Below are positions 9,124-17,022 of a DNA stretch of 60,758 bases, piece by piece. The stretch is taken from the NCBI GenBank assembly GCA_021604725.1, contig BQJN01000009.1, forward strand, positions 1-60,758. Direction: 5' to 3'. Origin of the DNA: Lysobacteraceae bacterium (lineage in GTDB: Bacteria > Pseudomonadota > Gammaproteobacteria > Xanthomonadales > BQJN01). The translations under genes were made by a program, and so were the position numbers. Under the pieces are notes generated by a model. The model had not been told where the DNA came from and made no database searches. It was given only the letters and a program-made list of their open reading frames with translations. Each line of letters starts with the position of its first letter. Position 1 is the stretch's first letter.

Positions 9124-9214
9124 GCAACGGTGCGCCTTCAACGTGACCGGCTGGGCAGTCTGTCTTCCGGTAAAGTTGTATACTTGGTTTTTGTGCCAAA
9201 CGTGGGAGGGCGGC

Positions 9215-12200
9215 ATGAAACCGACACGGTTCATCTGGGGGTGCGTGACGGCGGGAATTTTGGCGTGTTCCAGCAATGCGCCAACGCAGCCGGACACAAC
9301 GGGTCAGCCCGATAGCGGCGGGGTCAAGCGCGCCGTGCTGATTGGCATTGACGACTACCATGACGACTCCAACGTCACCGACTTAAAAGGTGCGGTCAAC
9401 GACGTCGAGTTGATGCAGACCTTGCTGGTCGGCAAGTTTGGCTTCGACCCAGACAATATCGTTGTACTGACCAACGAGCAGGCCACACACCAGGCCATCG
9501 TCTCCACCATCTCCAGTCACCTTGGTCAGTCACAAGCAGGCGACGTGGCGCTGGTCCATTACAGCGGCCATGGCTCACAGATGTTTGATAGCGACGGCGA
9601 TGAGCCCGACCGCATGGATGAAACCATCGTGCCGCACGATTCGCGGCAGGGTGGCGTGTTTGATATCAGCGATGATCAGATCAACGATTTGATGAGTCAG
9701 CTGTCAGTGAAGACCGATAACGTGGTTTTCGTACTTGATAGCTGTCATTCCGGAACGGCAGCGCGCGCAGCCGATGCTTTGGGCCTGGACCGCACCGCTC
9801 GATTCACCCCAGCCGATCAGCGGCCGCCGCCGCAATCAACCACTCAGTCCAGAGGCCAGGAAGGCATCGATGATTTTCGTTTGCCCGGGGCCAACTATGT
9901 GCTGATATCGGGCTCTAAGGCCAACGAGCTATCCAACGAAACGCGTTTTGGGCTGTCAACGCACGGCGCGATGACCTACTACCTGGCCCAGGCAATGCGC
10001 AGTGCCGGACCACAAACCACTTACCGGGATGTGGTTGAGCAAGCACAAGCAGACGTCACCGCTCGCTTCGACGACCAGCACCCGCAGATTGAGGGCACTG
10101 GCATCGATACCGCGGTATTTGGCGTCGAGCAGGTGTTGCCGCAACCGTACTTGCTGGTCAACCCGGTGGGCAACGGCCAGCGCGAAGCGACCATTGCAGC
10201 GGGCGAAGTGTTCGGTCTGTCGGCGGGGTCGGTGCTGGATGTTTTCCCGCCAGGCACCAAGCGCTTTGATGGCAGCATCGCCGCCATTGCCCAGCTCAAG
10301 GTGCGCTCAGTGCAGCCATTTGCCGCCAGCGCCGAGGTGCTGAGCGGGCAGGTGCAAACCGGATCTCGCAGCGTGCTCGATGAAATAAGATCGCCCGACT
10401 TTCAGGTTGGCGTGTTCCTGGACGAGCTGCCTGATGGCTGGCGGCAACGCTTGACGGTCGCCCTGACCGAGTACGAATCGATCCGTTTGCTCGAGCAAAA
10501 CAACGACGCTGATCTCGTCGCAGGCATGGATCAGGCGCAGTCGCACTTCCTGCTTCGCGGTCGTGGTTTGGCGGCTCTGTCGCGGGTGCCGTTGAGCGAT
10601 AGTGGTGCCGAGGTGGAGGCCATCGAAGCGATTGCACACTGGGCGCGCTGGAACGCCTTGTTGGCGCTACGCAATCCATCACCCGATTTGAGTTTCGACC
10701 TCACGCTACGGCGTGTGGATGGCGATACCAACAGTATCGTCGGTGAACAGGTGCCGGCGGGTGCCAAGGTCGAGATCAAGCTCACCAACACCAGTAATCA
10801 GAACGTGTTTCCAGTGCTGCTTGATCTGACTGACAAGGGTCGGGTTGGCGTCATTTATCCACCGGCCAACATCGGCGATCCATTGCCGCCCGGTCAATCG
10901 TTTCGACAGGTCGTCAATGCTTCTGTACCTGAGGGCTCGACAACGGTCACCGATTTCATCAAGGCGATCGTCACCACGCAACCGATCTCTGCCAGTTCAT
11001 TCAAGCTCAATCCATTGCCAAGAGATGTGCCGCCGCCGCAGACCAGTTCTGATGGCTTGCAGCGTTATTTCACGCAGTTCGCTACCGGACAAACGCGTGA
11101 TTTGACGCCGGTGCCGGTGACCGGTTGGGCCACGCAGCAACGTGTACTTCGCGTCACTCGTAGCGATGCACAGGTCGATGGGTTTGCCGCCATCTTTGCC
11201 GACGAGGGTGCGGCAGACCAGGCGCCAGACCGCCTATCTGACAATGGCAGCCGCTCGATATGCGGATCGCCCTTGGCACGAGACTGCTATGAGGTCATCG
11301 ATGCCTTTGATGATGACAGCATGCGCCTGATCGTACCGCCGCAAGTTCGATCCGGCGATCGCAGCCTGGACTCTGTCGGCAATGCATTCGACCAAGCCTA
11401 TGAAATCATGGATGACACCGGGGCGCGCCGAGTAGAACCTTTGTTCGAACTAGAGCTGCCCAGGGCCAGCACCGCGCCAAACCCGGCCGATCCAGGCACC
11501 CGTGGTTTGGGTGGCGACGACCCCTTACCCCGCGCGGTCAACGACGACACCTGGAGCTTGAAGTACGCTCGCGTCCCGGAAGCCTGGGTCAACCTGCGCG
11601 CCGACGGCAAACCAGAAGGCGCTGAAGCCGAAGCGGTCGTCATTGCACACCCGGATACCGGCTATCTCGAGCATGCCGAAATTTGGGGTGAGCCCGACGA
11701 GCGGCCGCTATGGCCAGACAAGGGCTACGACTATCACGACAACGACCACTCGCCGGTCGACGAGCTGGTCGATAGTGGCCTGGCCAATCCAGTCCATGGC
11801 ACCGGTAGCAGCAGCGCCATTATTAGCCCAGCGGGTTGCCAGTTGGCTGACGTCGAAAAATGTCCCACCGGCGTGGCGCAAGGCGCTCATCTGGTGCCAT
11901 TGCGAATCAACGTGTCGGTAGTCAATTTCTCTACACGGCGTTTGGCACAAGCCTTGCTGGATGCATCAGGCACCAATCGTGAACGGGTCAAGGTCGAAAC
12001 CGACCTGGCCTCGATTGCCATGGGTGGGCCGCCGAGCTGGACGCTGTGGCGCACCGTGAAGAAAGCTGAAGAGCGGGGCTACATCATCGTTGCTGCTGCT
12101 GGAAATTACGTTCGAACCGTGGTTTGGCCAGCACGTTTCAAGTCGGTGATCTCCATTGCCGCGGTCAATGCCGAGTGCAGACCCTGGAAACACAGTTCGC

Positions 12201-12880
12201 GTGGCAGCAAGGTCGATATTGCCGCGCCGGGCGAATCGGTGTGGCGCGCCACCATGGCCGGTGACGACCACGATATTCCAATCACCGGCATGGGCACCGG
12301 CACCACCTATGGTACAGCGACCACATCGGGCGTCGTTGCGCTGTGGGTGGCCAAACACAAGGGCAGCACCGAATACGAGGCACTGAAACAGCAAGGCAAG
12401 CTCACGGACGTATTGCTGAGTTTGCTGCAAAGCACCGCCTGGCGTCCCAACGAGGCAAATCAGCCCGATGAGGCCGAGTGCGCTGACGATGCCGACTGGG
12501 ATGATGGCCGCTATGGCGCGGGCATTGTCGATGCCGAGGCCTTGCTGAAGGCATCATTGAGCGATGTCGATACTGGCGGTGATGCAGCCGATGATCTAGA
12601 CCAGTTGCCGTTGTGGTGGTCGATGTACACGGATGGGGAGTCGTTGCAGCAGGCACAACGCGATTTCGTCCGAGTGTTCCCGCAGCGCCCGCCCCTCGCG
12701 GTCGAGGACGTGGCCCACTTCGAGTCGGAAATCATGCATCACTACGCCACTGACGAAGCGACTACCGAAGCTATCGATCAAGTCCGTGCCGGTCGGCGCA
12801 CGGAGCTTGCCTACAGGCACATCCGCATGCGTCTGTTGCAGCTCGATAGCTCCAATCGACTGCGAGCTGCGTTAGATTAG
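9215..12880 (+). CDS. Lipoprotein with caspase (C14) and subtilisin-like (S8) domains
   Basis: A 1221-residue envelope lipoprotein combining two protease folds. Residues 1-18 form a lipoprotein signal (lipobox ILAC). Residues 37-300 are a caspase/metacaspase domain with the catalytic pair H119 (YSGHG) and C177 (LDSCHSG). A middle region (about 470-590) resembles the beta-rich DUF4384-like domains that follow bacterial caspases (LLDLTDKGRVGVIYPP). Residues about 800-1110 are subtilisin-like, with D814 (HPDTG), H861 (HGTGSSSA) and the oxyanion N964 (AAAGN). The expected nucleophile Ser is a Thr, T1031, in GTTYGTATTSG. The start is ATG 9215 after GGGAGGG. It is the first of three coupled genes; the next starts 4 nt after its stop. 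Substrate unknown; a cascade with its neighbours is inferred. Confidence 0.88.
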   Translation: MKPTRFIWGCVTAGILACSSNAPTQPDTTGQPDSGGVKRAVLIGIDDYHDDSNVTDLKGAVNDVELMQTLLVGKFGFDPDNIVVLTNEQATHQAIVSTISSHLGQSQAGDVALVHYSGHGSQMFDSDGDEPDRMDETIVPHDSRQGGVFDISDDQINDLMSQLSVKTDNVVFVLDSCHSGTAARAADALGLDRTARFTPADQRPPPQSTTQSRGQEGIDDFRLPGANYVLISGSKANELSNETRFGLSTHGAMTYYLAQAMRSAGPQTTYRDVVEQAQADVTARFDDQHPQIEGTGIDTAVFGVEQVLPQPYLLVNPVGNGQREATIAAGEVFGLSAGSVLDVFPPGTKRFDGSIAAIAQLKVRSVQPFAASAEVLSGQVQTGSRSVLDEIRSPDFQVGVFLDELPDGWRQRLTVALTEYESIRLLEQNNDADLVAGMDQAQSHFLLRGRGLAALSRVPLSDSGAEVEAIEAIAHWARWNALLALRNPSPDLSFDLTLRRVDGDTNSIVGEQVPAGAKVEIKLTNTSNQNVFPVLLDLTDKGRVGVIYPPANIGDPLPPGQSFRQVVNASVPEGSTTVTDFIKAIVTTQPISASSFKLNPLPRDVPPPQTSSDGLQRYFTQFATGQTRDLTPVPVTGWATQQRVLRVTRSDAQVDGFAAIFADEGAADQAPDRLSDNGSRSICGSPLARDCYEVIDAFDDDSMRLIVPPQVRSGDRSLDSVGNAFDQAYEIMDDTGARRVEPLFELELPRASTAPNPADPGTRGLGGDDPLPRAVNDDTWSLKYARVPEAWVNLRADGKPEGAEAEAVVIAHPDTGYLEHAEIWGEPDERPLWPDKGYDYHDNDHSPVDELVDSGLANPVHGTGSSSAIISPAGCQLADVEKCPTGVAQGAHLVPLRINVSVVNFSTRRLAQALLDASGTNRERVKVETDLASIAMGGPPSWTLWRTVKKAEERGYIIVAAAGNYVRTVVWPARFKSVISIAAVNAECRPWKHSSRGSKVDIAAPGESVWRATMAGDDHDIPITGMGTGTTYGTATTSGVVALWVAKHKGSTEYEALKQQGKLTDVLLSLLQSTAWRPNEANQPDEAECADDADWDDGRYGAGIVDAEALLKASLSDVDTGGDAADDLDQLPLWWSMYTDGESLQQAQRDFVRVFPQRPPLAVEDVAHFESEIMHHYATDEATTEAIDQVRAGRRTELAYRHIRMRLLQLDSSNRLRAALD

Positions 12881-12884
12881 ACCT

Positions 12885-14036
12885 GTGAGACCACGAAACG
12901 CACTACTGTCGCTACTGGTTCTGGCCTTAATGGCCGGATCGCCGCTGGCTTCCGCTCAGCAACAGAAAAAGTATGCCTTGTTGATTGGCATCAACATATA
13001 CACCAGTACCAGCCTGATCAAAAAGGAGTTGAAGTTCGCCAAGGCCGATGCCTTGGGTCTGGAGGAGGTCCTGGAGTCTCGAGGCTGGGACACCGTCGCC
13101 GTGGTCGATGAGGCGGCTGATCGGCGTCGGATTATTCGCGAGCTTCATAAGCTGGCGTTGAAGGCTGGTCCATCGGACAAAGTGCTGATCTATTTTGCCG
13201 GGCACGGTGTTCGCGACCCGAGGGGTAAGGGCACAACCTACTGGGTGCCCACCGATGCAACGGTAGAGAATCTCGTTGCCGATGGAATTCGACTCAATCA
13301 CATTCTTGAGTATGTCAACGAAATCGGTGCGCAAGAGAAAATTGTCATACTCGACCATTGTTACAGTGGCGACTTCGATACGGCGATCAACGTCGTTAAT
13401 GATGACAGTCGTGATGGCATCGGCATTTCAAGCGTCACGGTCAACGAACGCGACCTGTTTCCGGAAGAAATCAAAAGGTTGGAAACCTACTCGGAACCAA
13501 GACTGGTGATCTTGGCGGCAGCACGTGGGCCCGCCTACGAGGACGACGACTGGGAACATGGAATGTTTACCAAAGCGATTTTGGACACTCTAGCCAACCC
13601 GCAATCCGACACATCGCCGGGCGACGGCAAGATCTCATTGGGTGAACTTTGGACGGCGCTAAATGTTGCCATTGAAGCGATGGCTGCTCAGAAAAACGTC
13701 GAACAAAAGGCGCTTTCCAATGCGTTGATCACGCAGATGAACTGGCAACTGTTCGATGCTGCGGTAGAAAACTTCGAAGAAGAAGCCCAGGAGCTGACCA
13801 CGCTATTGGCTCATTTGTTGATGGAGGCCCACCTGGAACCTGCCGTCGTTCAGGTCTATCGCGACGTGATTGCCAACATGGAGGCCGATGTGGCAGGTGG
13901 TGTCGAGCCCACTGAAACGACGCTGAAGTTGATCCAGGTTCTGCGTTCGGCACGAGATCTGGGCGTTAGCCAGGGGTCGGCTCAGGTGCTGAAACAAGAG
14001 GTGGTGCAACTGGGCCTGGTGGAGGGTGAAGTATGA
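12885..14036 (+). CDS. Exported caspase family protein
   Basis: A 383-residue protein with a Sec signal peptide (SLLVLALMAG, cleavage near ASA-QQ) and a peptidase C14 domain at residues 28-290. Its catalytic dyad is intact: H107 in YFAGHG and C159 in LDHCYSG. The C-terminal 100 residues are helical and unrecognised. Bacterial caspase homologues cleave after Arg, Lys or Asp depending on group; the specificity here cannot be read. The start is GTG 12885, 4 nt after the previous stop, and the 3' end overlaps the next gene by 4 nt (ATGA), so translation of the three genes is probably coupled. Export is unusual, because the best known bacterial caspases in defence act in the cytoplasm. Confidence 0.88.
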   Translation: MRPRNALLSLLVLALMAGSPLASAQQQKKYALLIGINIYTSTSLIKKELKFAKADALGLEEVLESRGWDTVAVVDEAADRRRIIRELHKLALKAGPSDKVLIYFAGHGVRDPRGKGTTYWVPTDATVENLVADGIRLNHILEYVNEIGAQEKIVILDHCYSGDFDTAINVVNDDSRDGIGISSVTVNERDLFPEEIKRLETYSEPRLVILAAARGPAYEDDDWEHGMFTKAILDTLANPQSDTSPGDGKISLGELWTALNVAIEAMAAQKNVEQKALSNALITQMNWQLFDAAVENFEEEAQELTTLLAHLLMEAHLEPAVVQVYRDVIANMEADVAGGVEPTETTLKLIQVLRSARDLGVSQGSAQVLKQEVVQLGLVEGEV

Positions 14037-16537
14037 ACGTCGTAGCTCGCCTCGCTGTGCTGATGATGGCTACCTGGTCATCGATCGGACTGGCCATGTA
14101 CCCCTCCGAGTCGGTCAGTCAACGCCAAGCGCTGATCATCAGCGATGAAGCCAATGGCCCGTCGGCAGACCTTGCCAATGTACTGGAGCAGCGCTACGGC
14201 TTTTCTGTGACCGCCTTGCTCGGTCGTGATGCCCGGCTGGCCAATATTGAGCGTGCCATGTTCTCGATGGCCGAGAAGGCCGGCGGCAACGATGAATTGC
14301 TGCTGCATATCTCGTTACCGATTCTACGCTCGCCGGAGCTGGCCTATTTGCCCGTGGGCTCTGCTGCTGAAGATACCTGGGACCATCTGCCATGGGCGAC
14401 GTTGCAGCGCTGGCTCACGCATATGGCGGGCGGACCGATGTTGATCACCTTCCCCGGCTGCAGCAGTCCCAAGGAGTCGGCCTACGGTGATGACGCCTTG
14501 CAGGAGCTGGCCTACCAGGTCGGCAAACAGCGCTATCCGGTCGAGGTTCTGATGCTATGTGACCTTGAATCGGTTCGTGTCCAACGGCGCGACCCTGAAG
14601 CTGGTTTTGTCGGTTGGCGCGGCGAGGAGGTGTCGGCGATGTTGGCTGAAATCCTGGACGATGCGCTCAATCGCCGATCGCTGGACTCACTCAACGCACA
14701 ATCTCTGGATGCGAGTCGAGTGGCATCGATCCTGGATCGGATTGGCGGCGATAGCCTGCAGATCAATCTTGTGACCATTCCTCTGCATCTGAGTGGCCAG
14801 TTTCGTTTCGTACCGGTAGAAAACAACAACGCCTACGAGAGTCGGTATGTTGATGCTGCCTCGGTCACGGTGTTGCAGGAAGTTCTGAAGGATTACGCAG
14901 GCGCGGCTGCTGACACGCCAACACTACAAGACGACTTCATTGCGTTTGCCGCTCAAATCGGACTATCGGCCAATGCCATGGCTGCTGGTGCCGGTCCGTT
15001 GGCGACGGCCGATTCCTTGGGATTGAGGCGCACTGCCATTCGCTCGCTGGTTGCTTTGGGCCAGGACAATCGCGCAGCCCGTGATGCCTTGGTCGACATC
15101 CTGGCCAATGCGGACGATGCTGCTGTGGTGCGTCGCGATGCGGTCAATGGCCTTGCCAGCCTGTTCTCTGACGGCGCCAGGGCCGTTGAAATCGATGCCT
15201 TGAAGGCTGCCGCAGAAGACAGTGACGCTTTTGTCCGTGATGCGGCGATTGTTGGTCTGGCAAAAAGCGGCCAGACGGATATTGCGGATTTCCTGGCCAA
15301 TGCGATGGCCGATGAGCAGGACGCCCGGGTGCGCCGCTCGATCCTGCTGATGCTGACCAACGCCAAACGTGCGCAAGATGCGCCATTGTTTGTGGCCGCT
15401 TTGGCGGACGATGATGCCGGCGTACGTTCGCAAGCGGTGGCTGCCCTGTCAGCACTGCCCGCTGATCAATCGATAAATCAGGCCTTGCTTGGCCGCCTTG
15501 CCCAGGAGCCGGACGCCACGGTGCGCACCAGCCTGGGTTATGCGCTGGGCCATACCGCACCAGAAGGGGCACAAGCGGCCAATATTCAGGCCCTGGTCAA
15601 CAGTCTCGGCAGTGACCCGTCGTCCTACCCGCGTGTGGCGATGGCCAAGTCACTGGGCGAGCTGGGGGGTGAGCAAGCGGTCACCGCATTGCGTGCTGCT
15701 TTGTCAGAGGACAACCCCGCCAACGTCCGCATTGCCAGCGCGCAAGCCCTGGGTGAATTGGCGGCCATAGAGGCCACACCGAATTTAATGGCGGCGACTG
15801 ATGATTCGGAACCGCGCCTGCGCATTGCTGCCATTGAGGCCTTGGCGGCGATCAACACCACCGATGCGGCCAATGCCATCTGGAATCGATTGAGCATCGA
15901 TGAAGACTTAAGGGTTCGAGAGGCCGCTCAACAAGCGTTGAAGACCTTGCCGGTGGATAGCGACCGCATTGCCGATCGCTTAAATAGTGATCAGGTGCAT
16001 GTGCGTCAGGCGGCTGCAGCGCAAGTGGCCAACTCCAGCGACCCGGCCGCTTCGCGCTGGTTGCTGGAGGGTCTGGAGGACAATGACAACACCGTGCAGC
16101 AACTATCCATCTCTGGTTTGACGCGATTGCCAGTCTCTGAGTACCGCGACACCATCCGCGATGTTTTCGACAACGGAACGCGCCAGGCCAAAGTCAATCT
16201 GGTCGATACCCTGGGCCGAATCAGTGGCGACGATGAAAGCTGGGCCACCGATTGGCTGATCCGGGCCGCGAGCAGCGACACCCCGGAAGTCAAAGCCGCT
16301 GCCGTGCGAGCGTTGGGGCAGCAAGGTGGCCGGGAGGGTTTGCAAGTGGCCTTGGAAGCAAGCCGTGACCGCTACGCCCTGGTCCGCGATGCCGCCGCCG
16401 AAGCGCTAGGCCACTACACCCAGCTCGCCGAGGCCACGACCCGCCTGCAGGAGCTGGCCAAACAAGACAAAGACGCCGACGTCCGCGAATCCGCCGTCAG
16501 GGCGCTGAGTAGACCGTCCCGGTTACGCATTCGCTAG
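14033..16537 (+). CDS. Exported degenerate caspase fused to HEAT repeats
   Basis: An 834-residue protein with a signal peptide (residues 1-21, ending GLA). The N-terminal 280 residues follow the layout of the caspase upstream, but where that has YFAGHG this has LLLHISLPI (89-97), so the catalytic His motif is lost. The nucleophile strand reads ITFPGCSSP with C143 still present. Residues about 330-834 are a long run of HEAT-like repeats (for example VRRDAVNGLASL, VRDAAIVGLAKS, VRESAVRALSR), about fourteen by eye. HEAT solenoids bind protein partners, so this is likely a pseudoprotease scaffold, sensor or regulator for the two caspases. It overlaps the upstream gene by 4 nt. Confidence 0.82.
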   Translation: MNVVARLAVLMMATWSSIGLAMYPSESVSQRQALIISDEANGPSADLANVLEQRYGFSVTALLGRDARLANIERAMFSMAEKAGGNDELLLHISLPILRSPELAYLPVGSAAEDTWDHLPWATLQRWLTHMAGGPMLITFPGCSSPKESAYGDDALQELAYQVGKQRYPVEVLMLCDLESVRVQRRDPEAGFVGWRGEEVSAMLAEILDDALNRRSLDSLNAQSLDASRVASILDRIGGDSLQINLVTIPLHLSGQFRFVPVENNNAYESRYVDAASVTVLQEVLKDYAGAAADTPTLQDDFIAFAAQIGLSANAMAAGAGPLATADSLGLRRTAIRSLVALGQDNRAARDALVDILANADDAAVVRRDAVNGLASLFSDGARAVEIDALKAAAEDSDAFVRDAAIVGLAKSGQTDIADFLANAMADEQDARVRRSILLMLTNAKRAQDAPLFVAALADDDAGVRSQAVAALSALPADQSINQALLGRLAQEPDATVRTSLGYALGHTAPEGAQAANIQALVNSLGSDPSSYPRVAMAKSLGELGGEQAVTALRAALSEDNPANVRIASAQALGELAAIEATPNLMAATDDSEPRLRIAAIEALAAINTTDAANAIWNRLSIDEDLRVREAAQQALKTLPVDSDRIADRLNSDQVHVRQAAAAQVANSSDPAASRWLLEGLEDNDNTVQQLSISGLTRLPVSEYRDTIRDVFDNGTRQAKVNLVDTLGRISGDDESWATDWLIRAASSDTPEVKAAAVRALGQQGGREGLQVALEASRDRYALVRDAAAEALGHYTQLAEATTRLQELAKQDKDADVRESAVRALSRPSRLRIR

Positions 16538-16559
16538 GACGCTGGCGCGCAGTGTTGTT

Positions 16560-16908
16560 TCTCGCGAAGGCGCGAAGACCGCGAAGGGAAATCACGTTGG
16601 CGCTTTGAGAAGATGGCCTGAAGGAAACAAGTATGTGCGTGGAGATAGGGGTAGCGAATGGCGATACGTATTCGTACCCGGTTCAATGATCACTGTTGCA
16701 GGGGCTTTTGCCAACGTCGATGGAAGAAGATTCGACCTTGGTCACTAAGGTCCATTCTCAGATCGATCTCAGTCATTTCAATACTTTGCGTTCTTCGCGT
16801 CTTCGCGAGAAACAATCCCCAGGCAAATCCAGTGTGCATTCATCACGAAAGTTCTTTATCGAATCTGCCAATTCCACCCTTCGCGTTCTTCGCGCCTTCG
16901 CGAGAGAC
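16560..16908. repeat. Inverted intergenic repeat (CGCGAAGGCGCGAAGA type)
   Basis: The 485-nt gap 16538-17022 holds three copies of a short repeat. One is at 16560-16588, a near-perfect inverted copy lies at about 16877-16908, and a weaker one is at about 16788-16813. The sequence is of the CTTCGCGCCTTCGCGAGA kind that recurs between genes in many proteobacteria. Two overlapping apparent reading frames here are translations of the repeat. No gene was seen in this gap. Confidence 0.7.
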
Positions 16909-16966
16909 ATCTTCTATTCGTGTTCCGCACTTTCCACATTACGGCTTGGCATAAAGATACAAAGCG

Positions 16967-16983
16967 ATAATTTGCGAAATTAT
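16967..16983. promoter_or_regulatory. Perfect palindrome upstream of the multiheme cytochrome
   Basis: ATAATTT-GCG-AAATTAT, a perfect 17-nt palindrome 39 nt before the cytochrome start, in an otherwise GC-rich context. The position suits a repressor or activator site. It does not match the FNR/CRP half-sites, so the regulator is unknown. Confidence 0.5.
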
Positions 16984-17022
16984 TTCCCAAGAGTATGATG
17001 TTCCCCGGGAGAGGGGATAACT

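Noticed and set aside
9002-9214. N-terminal extension of the caspase-subtilisin protein
   Set aside because: The extra 71 codons translate the REP-like repeat. ATG 9215 has a strong ribosome site and starts exactly at the lipoprotein signal.
16658-16998. Two overlapping plus-strand frames before the cytochrome gene
   Set aside because: Their sequence comes from the CTTCGCGCCTTCGCGAGA repeat, and no ribosome site or domain is present.
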